Of a stretch of DNA of 21,823 bases, positions 9,728 through 21,300 are shown piece after piece (within the stretch, counting starts at the first letter, position 1; every line of letters starts with the position of its first letter). Made by a program: the position numbers and the translations under genes. Source of the DNA: Sphaeroforma arctica JP610 (taxonomy: Eukaryota; Opisthokonta; Ichthyosporea; Ichthyophonida); contig NW_014040318.1 in the NCBI RefSeq assembly GCF_001186125.1, positions 21,315 through 43,137 of the forward strand, given 5' to 3'. The notes under the pieces were generated by a model. It searched no databases, was not told where the DNA came from, and worked only from the letters and a program-made list of their open reading frames with translations.

Positions 9728-9897
9728 TCATCGTGCCGATGCAACCTTAGTTTCCAGATCACTGATTTGCATGATCAAGTGATTTGTTTGATCCTTGTAC
9801 ATTTCCTTAATATCTAGCAAATCCAAGCGTGCTTCTTCGGCCTCTTCCGCCTTTTGCCCATACATTTGGAGCATCACCTCGTATTTCTGATTCATGG
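9728..9897 (-). CDS. TMF1: TMF1 terminal exon
   Basis: Phase 1 in; acceptor TTCAG/CCATGA; stop TGA at 9728-9730. Encodes AMNQKYEVMLQMYGQKAEEA, EEARLDLLDIKEMYK and a tail ending DLETKVASAR. The YxxMLQMYGxKAEEAEExRLDLxD signature is the strongest identifier of TMF1. The tail is longer than the animal one by roughly 15 residues. Confidence 0.95.
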
Positions 9898-12800
9898 CTG
9901 AAGTAAAAGAACAAGGACAGACCGCGCCAATAGTTATTGAGTACAGATTGCCTCCCTCATGCGATCAGCGTATCCGAGCTGTAACAGAGCGGTTTGCACA
10001 CTTCAAATTCAAATAGAGATCAGGCGTGCGTATGATTATGACAAAGTTATTCAAGAACCATGACTTTCAGCCCAATCATGCACAAAAAATGGCTAGATAC
10101 AACACGCAGCAATTGCGTGCTAACTGAAAGGACGATGCAACCCACATGCGAGGTGCGCAATACCTTCATATGCCGTCTGCAGTTCATCCACTTTACCCTT
10201 GAATACTTGCAGCTCTTCAATTTCGGCCACGAGTGCGGTAACTTCCTCTGTGAAATACGATAAAGGGTTAACATTTGATACGGTATGCATTTAATTTAAA
10301 GCATCTGGTAGTTACATTCCATCCATAATCGTTAGTGTAAATAGTGTTAAAACTAAGCTTGCGCTACACATTGACGACAGATTACCAAACGCGTAGCCCT
10401 GCCAATCGACACACCTTCCATAGACACTCGTAGATTGGTCTCTTCCTGTATTTGCCTCTGTAAACTGACGACTTCCCGTTCGCGCTGGTGCAGTGCCTGG
10501 ACGTGTGTATATCATACGTAGAGTGCCAACGAGTGAGTGCGAGTTGCTAGCAAACCACGCGCAGACACTGACAAGCATACTGCGTGACCTACACACACCA
10601 CATGCGAAGACATTGACTAGCAGACTGTGTAACATGGCTGCAGTAAGAACGAAGCGTTTGACGAGAGATGTGCAAGTCATGCAGACGCAATTGGAAGATC
10701 TGGGCTGTGACTGGACAGTGCATGATGAGATGTGATGGCAAGGCTGGCGGCTGCGAGGGTATTGGAGGTTGTGTATGTGGTGATCGATTGCCCAAGGCAA
10801 GAAAACGCGAGAGATATATTCCGCTCGCCACAGACATTTAAAACACAGCATGAAGTTCAGTCGTTATTGGAACAGCAGCAAAATGCAAGGTTATAGAGGC
10901 ATATCTGATACACACCCCTTTCAACTGCTCCCAATTGCTGAGTGTGTCCGTATTGAGTCGCCCCAGTTCGTCCCCTGTTGAGTGTACCTGCCATATAACA
11001 GAAGATACTGACTTACTTAATTGAACGATTATACGACATGCTCACTCGCCGTATGGCCTGGCCACTCTAAATGTAATGCGAAATAAACGCAGATCTGGCT
11101 CCATTTTCCACTTGTTAAAGACAGAGAAGGGTTGATCGGCCGCTCTATGGATACAGTATTTTTAGTTTGAACTGCGCTATGGCTTGTGTTGCACTTGTCT
11201 ATCCATGGCAAACCTAACTTGTGCAAGAAGTAGCAGTGTTCCTTACTAGGTAAGAAAAATTGAAGTGGTTGAACGGCATTGCTGCATTCCAATATCCTAT
11301 GCGCATATGTGAAGAGATACACACGTCCTCAGAGAGGCATGATACTAAAGTAATGTGTGTTCAATTGACACGCACACACTCCGGCGCTCAACTGGTGTCT
11401 CCAATGCCAGTCGATCTACACAGTGCGAAGGCGTGTCATTCATATGCTAGCTCTAAAAATAGAATAACCGGGATGTCACGAGGCGCAATCGCAGCCAACT
11501 ATGGAAGACAGGTTTGAACCAATCTCTACGGCAGATACAAAACAGAAACTAATACCATGCAGCTGACACTTATGATCGCTACAAAGTATGCAGCAGACAC
11601 TATAGTATGTCACAGATATCTTGATTCCGACGGATACGCCAGAGAGTGATGCCATGCATCGTAGCACGTACCTTAATCGACGACGAAGACAAGTGCGAAC
11701 CGTCCGCACTGATTTCTCGTCGCAGCGATTGGGCGCGCTCCATTGGACTCGTTGTAGGCGACCCCCTGAGATCATATGGGATAAGTGTACCAGAGTATGA
11801 GATTATGTTACCATACCAACGGGATGTGTATCTCGGATATGTTCTACCAACAGCAGTTGGTTCGCCTTTCACTGTTAATATGTGTGCGGTGTCGACTGTA
11901 TCCATTGAAGGTTTTACTCACAGCTGTCAGGAGACCCGGTATAATCCGCAGTAGCAACCTCTCAGACAGCAGCATCCAAGTTACCTACAATGTATAGCTA
12001 ATGGTAGACACACTCACGACTTAATTACTGGCAGACTCGGCAATAGCACCGAGGTCAGAGGCTGAAAGACGATAAAATCATCTCTTCCTCAGCGTGACAT
12101 TCACCGCACACCACACAAATACTAAATCAACAGTAATCAGAGCAACAAGTATATACTGTCAGCAGCGACAACCCTCGCGGATATTAGCATTCACACGACT
12201 CATGGCGGAAGGTCTTTCGCTCGCGAGCAATTCTACGCGCAGTGCTCTGCAAACACACCTGTGCGCATAGTGGCGCAACTCTTCTTCCATCTGCGCCAAC
12301 TCAGTCTTCAATTCGCCAATCTGTGCGGTGCACGCGCTGTTCTGTTTCTCAAGCTCTTCCACGCGCGACAACGACTCTGCAACATAGTTAATATTACACA
12401 AGATGACTCATCGTCTCATATCATCCATCATGCTTCATGGCCAAAAACCTCATCCCAGTCATCCATCATCGTTTATAACTGTGTGTATATACGTATTCAT
12501 ATAACGGAACGAACACATCGACCAAAGAAAGAACAAAACGCACATAGTGACACCAAAAATGCTATTAACGAGATGGCCACAATCGAGACAAACGGGGGAG
12601 AAAGGTCAAGTACCTTCCATACGGTGCTCTGATAGCGACACCTGTTTGAGTTTCTCATTCTCCAGCCGAGTAATCTCAGCATTCGCACGTTCCTTCTCCA
12701 GATCGAGCTCGCTCTGCAGTTCCCGTTGCTTGGCAACCGCTTTGTTGAGCTTCAGCTCATGCTGCTCCCTCTCATCCGTTAGCACGCTCGTGAGGTGTGC

Positions 12801-15263
12801 CACGTTCTCACTGGCCTCGTCCATCCGACGCGCATAGTTGTCCTCGTTTTGAATGGCTTCGCTGAGCTTCGCGTCTGTCATGGAATTATAACAAAATCAG
12901 AATTCAGTGGATACATCAAGTCACAACAAAGACAGAGATACAGATAACTGCACGCAGAATACTCGTCAATAGTTTGATCTCCTCGTATGTGTGGCTTCAC
13001 TTAGCGTAGCGTCTTTCTCGGAGAAACTGTAGGTACGAAATCATGACATGTGAGAAGACTCGCGATACAATTAAAAGATAAAATCGAATATTTTTTTATT
13101 CTGTGGTGCTTCGCGTATACTTACGTCTGTTACAAAACTAGCAAGGAAACTGCGTGGGAATACAAGATCACGACACGAGTATGTAGTGTAGGTGACATGG
13201 AACACAAACCACCAATCCGGGAGCCATTCTATATCATTACCTGCTTCGCCAAGACGTTCAGTATAGCTGCGTTCAACCATATGCAGTTCCTCCTGGTGCT
13301 CGGCCAGCGATGCGCGCAGGGACTCAATCTGGAAGTGTAGTAGGCATTATTTATGGGTGTCAGAAAACATCAACACCACGAATGTATGCACAGAAATGCT
13401 TATCCTCAAAAGCGCCAGGGACAGATACACTACCTTATCAATTGCCATGTATATACGTCCAGCATAAATGAACCAGCACAAGTACACCCCCTCATCCACT
13501 GAATCGTATACCCTCACAGCACATAGAAATCATTTGATCGAATGGCCCCACCTGTTTATTCAACGGCGCGGCACTGACCACGAGCTCGTTCGTGAGGTCC
13601 TCCACTCGGCTCTCCTGCTCCTGCAACTGCTCTCTGAGCTCCTCCGCCTCCATCACGGTACGTCTATGTACATCCTCCCATTCGTCTTCCTTCGCACTGT
13701 GGGCTGATTCCAGTGTTTCAATCTGTGCTCGCAGTAGTTCGATGGCCTCTTTACCCGTCTCTATCTGCTTCTCGTACCTGGCGGTCACGTCTTCACTCAC
13801 GCCCATCTGTTCCGTCATCACTTTCTCCTCAATGGTGCGCACCCGGTCCTCGCCTTCCCGTCTGACGTTATCGACCTCTATCTATGGAAGTGCATGAGGC
13901 ACGAGGTCATAAAACAAAGTAAGTATGCTTCGATCGAATACAACGAACGAGGGTCATACCTCAAATCATCATGTGCATAGATCATTGCAGATTGGATTGG
14001 GCTGGCCGTGGTATATGCACACGCCCAGCCTATTGAGCTACATATACACATATACATATATTCACATATGTGTATATCACACTCCTACACACGATAATGC
14101 TTTGGAGGTTTTGGTAACTGTGGTCAATGAATCCGTTATACAATGCGTGCGCCAAACACCAGCTAGGCGTCACGTCAACAGCACATGTGAATTTCCGCAG
14201 CACCCAGAACATACCCTGAATGCCTCTACTTTGTCGTTCAGGTTCTGGATAATCCTCTCACTACTCTCTAAGTTCTGTTTGGCCGTGTGTAGTTCGTGCT
14301 TCAGGGGCCCCATCTCCTTCTCCAGTTGGCTTGCCCTGGCAACACTGGCCGCTAGTTGCTCGGTGGCAGAGTTCTTCTCCAGTGTAGTCTTGGCCAGATA
14401 GGCGTCTTTCTCGTCCATGGACTTCTGTGATTTGCCTGTTGTCGGTCGGGAAAGGCGCACAAGCACTTTTAAGCAAATGTGCAGTTGACGGATCATGACA
14501 CTTCACACATTGCTGAATCCTTTTTTTGGTAACATATAAAGTATATCCGAGTATACACATGACATGCCACGCGTACTTCTAGTGCATTGGTACAATACAC
14601 ACACTACATCGCACTAGCAGGGCTTAGCAAACGGGCACACACAAACGATCCGTATATGACTAGACGTTAAGCCCGACAATCTATTCGCTACAAACGACAC
14701 CTCAGATCCCGCACGGCCGCTTCTATGAAGCACAGACCATACCCAAGTGAGTTTCCAATTCTTTGTTCTTCTCTCGCAGCTTCTTGATCGCCGTATCCTT
14801 GACATGCATCTGCTGGGAAAGCTTTGTGCCCTCTCCGAGCAGACCCTCGATCTCTTCATCCTTCTCAGCCATCAGTGCTTCCAACTCGGCCGTTCCCCTG
14901 CCATCGAGCATAAGCGTCAGCAAGATGATCCGATCAAGTACTTGCGATTTAAGAGGCTGAAGACTCCTTCACTGATTCTATATAACTATGAGATACGTGG
15001 GCAAGCTAATTCTATATAACTATGAGATAAGTGGTCAAGCTACCGGCTATTGCTTTTTGTGAGAAATTCTGGTTTTGGTTCGCCACCGTGCAGGGGGTTG
15101 TAAGCTTTGTACACGCATAAAAGAGAAGCTTGCATGACATCGTATCATATCAACGCTACACACAATGACACGGTCTCAATGGTCTAGTCGTGCATTCGCA
15201 AAAGCCATCAAAGAGGGTCATGTTCAAAAGCTATACAAACAAAACAAAACAAAACAAAACTAT

Positions 15264-15314
<51 letters not shown>

Positions 15315-18300
15315 CAGAGATATATATATATATATGTGTGTGTGTGTGCGTGTGCAACCTTCAATGAGGCTCAATTTTAGCAATGACTCTGCCGCGAGCT
15401 ATAAAATGTATTCAACTTGGTAGGTACTAACGGACCTTGCACTCTTAGCGGCCTGCTTTCGAGCCTTCTCCGCCTTGTTGTACTCTGTTTGCAGACTGTT
15501 GTTGCTCTCTCGCAGCTCATATATAGTGCCCGATAACTCGTTTATCTTGGCCATGAGCTGTGCGTTGGTGTCCTCCAACTGCTGGTTCTGGTCTTGCAAT
15601 TCACTCACCTCCATGCTCAGGTGTAGCACTTGTTGCTCACGCGGATCGGTGGCTGCAGGTTAGAAATGAATGAATAACAGATTAACAAAAATACAATACG
15701 TTCCATTGATGGGGAAGAAAAAAGAGAAGCTTGTTGGAAAAGGTCAAGAATTAAAAGGTCAATACGTTAGTGAGAGACGAACGGCAACGAGATCAGTCCT
15801 GACTTCCTTCCATCAGCACGAATACACGCATAGCTTCGCGCTCATGCACGGTACATCGCCATACATGGCCTAATTCCGAACAGAGCGCGATTCACCTGTT
15901 CTAGACGTACCAACTAAAAGGCAACACTCTTCGTCGATAAACTTACCATCACCTCCGCTGGACACGACACTGTTCACTGCATGGACCTCAAGCGAGGCGG
16001 TGGGACCCTCGTCGTACCCAACGCTTTCGCTGTCCACGTGACTGCGCTGACCCTGTTCATCCACATACTCGTGGTAGCTTTCGTCGGTGTATTCCGTACA
16101 GGCATCCTCAGCGTATTGGACATGCGTCGCATTGTCGGCGAAATGAACACTCTCTACGCCATCTACTTGAGCTCCCACTTCCGCTATGTCTTCCGCCTGC
16201 ACTTCTGCATACTCACCTTGCTCTTCTGCATATTCACCTTGTTCTTCTGCATACTCGCCTTGCGCTTCTGCATACCCACCTTGCTCTTCTGCATACTCGC
16301 CTTGCTCTTCTGCATATTCACCTTGCTCTCCTGCATGCTCGCCGTGCTCATCCACATATTCACCTTGCTCTTCTGCATACTCACCTTGCTCTTCTGCATG
16401 CTCACCGTGCTTTTCTGCATACTCTCCCTCACCCCCCCCACGTTCGTCGTACGCATCCGCGTAGTCACCGTGTCCCTCCACTGCATATGCTCCTTGCTCC
16501 TCTGTGAGCTCACCTTGCTCCTGGCAGTACTCTTCCTGGCCGTCTACATTCTTCGCACTTTCTGCTGCGTACAGCTCTTGCCCTTCCTCATATTCTCCGT
16601 GTCCCTCGACATGTTGACCCTTGTCTTCGAAATCTTGATGGCTTCGTTCCCCTACAAGCTCGTCTGTATATTCGACGGGCTCTGCTTCTTCGTACTCTGC
16701 CTCTGCCTCTACCTGAGCGTGCCCTTCTTGCCCAGCCACATGCTTCTCTGCCCCCACAGTTTCACCAAGCTCTCCTGTGGCCTCGATTTGGGATTCCAAG
16801 TGCACGCCTTCCAAACTCTCTCCATTCTGCGAGGAAGTGTTCTGTTCATTGCACGTCTCATACTCCTCGTCCTTTCCAACACGTTGCTCTCCTTCGGGGT
16901 ATTGGCCAGTATCATGCACAGCCTCCATTTGCTGCGCATCGACTGCGTCCAATCCATCGCTCACCTCCACTCCATCTACAGGCTCACTCTCACTCTGGCC
17001 AAATGCGTCCCCATCTCCAGGTACACCCTCGTGATGTTCTTCATGTTCGTGACCCGTCGCATCGTCTCCATGCGTGCCAGCAATGCCTTCTGAGCCTTCA
17101 ACAGCCAGGCTATCTACTTCAACCATATCCGCTTGAGGATCTGCCACCCCCTCATTCACACCCCCACTCTCAGCTGCTACACCCACATCCCCTGCATCCA
17201 CCTCACCATGAAGTACTGCCGACTGCTCCTCACGCTCTACCGCATCCACGACTGTTGGCAGTTCACTCAGCGGCGCGATGTCCCCGCCCGTCCAGGTGTC
17301 TTGTTCAACTGTCTCACTGACTTCTTGGATCGGCTCAAACGATTCGGCTGTATCCCACGCGCTGTCGTCCTGTGCCCAGCCATCGTCAGCTGCGATTGAT
17401 TCTGTGAGCTCCGCCTCTTCGCCTGTCCTCGCAGTATCGGTTGCTTCTGTAGTGGATAGGTACGAGTGTTGTAATAGCCTGTGTGAGCAACTTAGCCCAT
17501 TTGCAGAGTAACTTCTGCTGCAAATCATGAGTGATAGAATAGACTGAGCAAGCTCTTCCAAGCATTCTTACAATATCTTTGTTTAGAATAATAAGTGAGA
17601 GCTCTTAACGCATTGTTACAGTATTTTTGTTTATATTTATAAGTAATAGAATAGGCAGGGTAAGCTCTTAACGCGTTCTTACAATATCTTACTTTAAACT
17701 ATTAAGTGATAGAATATGCTGAGTAAGCTCTTAATGCATTCTTACAGTATCTTTCGTTTCTGTAGTGTATACTCACGAGTGTTAGAAATCAGGAGTTGAC
17801 ATTTCGTCTGGTTTGCAGGATTGTTTGCTTCTGTAGATAATAGTTCCGAGTATTAGTATGGCCTATATGAGCTCTGTACCTAATTTCGCATTATCTTCAT
17901 ACAACAGAATCTAGACAACAGAATCTAGAGATATTTTGTAGTAAATACATCAACGAGACATAGAACCGCAGTCCGCTTAGTCGACTAAACGGATACAAAT
18001 CACACTAAATAGATACGTACAATGACAGGGACCTGATTAAACTCTTACACCATGCCCGCCTCTGCTCTACACTATCGAATTTGTGGCTGTGCACTCACCC
18101 CTGCGATACTACTATACGTTGGCATCAATACGACAAACGCCATTTGTGGATGTATCCATACCATGATGTTCTCCCGCTTGCTCCCAGCCTTCCATGCCAT
18201 TGTCCCAGGCGTCCTCTGTAGCAACCTCCTTGTCAGTCAAGGACTCGACTGCTCTCTCTACCGCGGTGTTGATCGTGTCGGTATTCGTCTACTCAGGGGA

Positions 18301-21300
18301 AACACATTTACGTCACAGGGCTTATTAGCTTAAATAAGAACTGCCTTCAATCCGTGTTGCTAAAGGCGAGAGCGAGTATAATTTCGACTTCCAAGTACGA
18401 GGTTGATCGATACATTACGAAACATCCGGATGTTCAGCCCAACTTACCTCATTGCTCAACTTCTCGCTGTGCTCATTTGCGGTGACATTCTCCGCCACAT
18501 CTCGAGTCACAGCATCCGCAGGCGTGCTTTCTGCTGCCGTTGTCTGAGCACGAGCACGAGCATTTTCTACTGTGTTGTCTTGCGCCTCCACCTCCACACC
18601 ATCACGCATGCCTTGCTCTTGATTTTGATCATAACGTTGCTCCAGATCTTGCTCTTGGGCCATTTCCTGCCCTTGATCATCCCTACCCATACCTTCAGTC
18701 TCAACTACACTCTCATCTCCGCCCGTGTAGTGTAGAGTATCGTCTAGACTCGCGTCACACATAACACCCTCAGGCGTCACTTCAGCCTTCTCACCTCCAA
18801 CACCGGGTGCACCTGTACCTTCCATCTCGTCCCAAGTGTCGGTTTGGCCCCAGCCGTCGTCAGTATTCGCGCTATCAGCCCATCCCTGATTGTGCACCGC
18901 ACTTTCCTCATCGACAATTGAATTACCCTCTGTAGCTGCTCTCTCGCCTATGGCCGCATTCTCATCTGCCGCACACTCTAGTCCATGGCTCACACCAACC
19001 TTGACATCCTCCGCAATGCTTTTATCAGTAGCACCACTAGTGTCACCTTCCGCAGCATCTCGAGTTTCCGTTGTATCTGCAAACGCCTCGCTGCCACTCT
19101 TCCCCTTACTTGCAGTATCAGTTAGCTGTACCGCCTGCCCCTCTGCGTCTACCTTCCCTTTCGGCGTGTGCTTTTTCCGCGCGCCTTTCTCGCCTTTCGC
19201 CTTGCGGACATGTTCAGACTTGCCTTGAGCAGACTCTCCAACAGGCGCTTGTACGACATCATTCTCCACGCTGTAGTCAACTGTCTCTGCCTTCACATCC
19301 CCCGTCGTCTGACCCACTGCAGCACCGAGCACTTCCTCCCCAGCGCCATCGTCAATCGACGCATGCTGTGCCTGTGTGCTGCCCACAGCCGCACTTCTCG
19401 CCGCACGCTTGTCCCTCGTTTTGGCTTTGGCTGTCTTTGTCGCACGTGCCGCATCACTGTGCACATCCTGACCCGCCTCATTGTCTATGATGTCGTCACT
19501 TGCATTCGCTGGTGTGTCACTCACATCCGTGCTTCTCTGCGCACGCTTCTCCTTGGCCTTAACTGTATCCGCCTTTGTCGCACCTGCTATATCATCCTGC
19601 ACACCCTCTCCTGACCCATTGCCGAATATCGCGTCGCTCACACCGTCACTTCTCTCAGCACGCTTCCCCCTCACCTTTGCTCTATCTACCTTTGTACGAG
19701 GACCCTTCCTCGAGGTGGCGAATATTCCTGTAGAACTATCTGTACCGCTGGTATCGTCGGTGGTAGGTTTCCGTGCACATCGTACGTTCTTGATGCTCGT
19801 GGGCGCTACGGCAATCGGCTCGAATCCATCGTCTATGTGGGAGCGAGTGTACAGAACAGACACTTAGGTTAGCATAACCAATGCGGCACATTGGTGGCCA
19901 GCGCTCAGGTGTGAAAACCACAGGCAAAGCATCGGTAGAAACACTAAAAATTCTCAAATAGACTCCGAATTGCCAAACCATATGTATGTTCTGTGTTTGA
20001 CTCAAGATCTGGCCAGGCCGGGCGAGAGAACCCCGCGATCGCCACACAGCGGGCAGGTAATTATAAGTAACAAATGCGCGAATATAGGCAAGGTAAACAA
20101 TCAGGTCACCACAACTCACCACTCTCACACACAAATTTGTGAATTACTGCAATTCCTTACTGACCTGCTACTTACGAAGTCTTGGGATTCAAGCTCACTC
20201 ACGACATACACGTGTACACTCAACAAACAAAAACACACACACGCACAAACACACAGCTAGACAACACTCACCACCCTGGTCACCGACAGGAGTGTTCCAA
20301 TCATCGTCCACAACGTCCCAGGCATCGCCAGCACCACTCTCCCAACCCACTGCTGCACTCGTCTTTTGTGTTCTCTGGGTATTCTTTGAGGTGTGCTGGG
20401 TGTTTCTCCCCCGAGTCTGAGCCGACCGGTTACTAGTTGGGCTGGCGGCGGCCGAGTCTTTACGCGTGCTCGAATGCGAACTATCCACGCTCCCTCTACT
20501 GGTAAGGGTATAGTTTGAGAGAAGATGTGGACGATCAGACCAATGGTGGCAATCGGTTGGTACGCATAGTGTATGTACGAAGTGTTGGGTCGGACAAATT
20601 GCATACCTCAATGGTATTCGCCTTCGATCGTTAGTGCCGAACGACGGGTGTGATGTGTGAATGCTGCGGGAGGTCCAGTCATACAACAGCAGAATATATA
20701 TAGTCTATTTGCCCGGTAGTGGATTAAACATTATTTGTGTACTCAGATATATTGTACTATGCATTCTGCAACTCGTTCTGTTTCTACAACAGCAGCTCTG
20801 AGCAATATATAGACATTTGCACTGATTGGTTTCCTTCCGACTTTCGCATACACAGTCTGTCCACTTTGGCAAGCTAGCTTTGTGGTACTTTGAGACATTT
20901 GCCAACTATATGTATCTTCACACATAGATTTCCCTAGCAGTTCTATCTCAATGTCACATGAAATGCACACTTACTAGAAAGAAACACTGAGATCCACTCA
21001 CCCAGGGGACGAGTTATCCCACGTTCTCTTGGGCGAAAACCCCACTCCACTTCTACCCGACTTGGGCTGCAAGTGTGGCGAGATACCCCTCGCATGGGCA
21101 GTCTTTTTACCAAAGCCCAGGGCTGCATAGCCTCCAAAGTCATCCGGCTGGCCAGACACAGACGGTGAGCGACCAGAAGGGGCCACAGCGGTGCTCTTAA
21201 CCACCTCGTCATCGTTATCTGCATCGTCACCCTCGCTAACCAAGCGCTTACCTGCGTGAGTGAGAGATGGAATGTCAGTACGGGCACACACACGAAGTAT

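Noticed and set aside
10312-10851. Minus-strand 179-codon frame and overlapping plus-strand frame near the TMF1 3' end
   Set aside because: They overlap intron 10497-10915. TMF1 alignment runs directly from the 10916 exon end to 10496 without them.
12159-12258. Continuation of the coiled-coil exon past 12259
   Set aside because: The frame is open but the added sequence is not heptad-like and no donor there matches phase. The CACAG/GTGTGT donor joins cleanly to the next exon. A 12-nt intron alternative is not credible.
14424-14424. Alternative acceptor CACAG/AAG for the coiled-coil exon
   Set aside because: It would need phase 0, but the upstream exon ends in phase 1. The acceptor at 14435 fits.
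15981-17093. 370-codon plus-strand ORF starting with ATG, Leu/Phe/Cys-rich and apparently membrane-like
   Set aside because: It is the exact opposite strand of TMF1 giant exon B. Glu/Gln/Gly-rich coding sequence produces stop-free antisense frames, and its LLFCILT periodicity is just the antisense of the heptapeptide array. The sense strand has matching splice phases on both sides.
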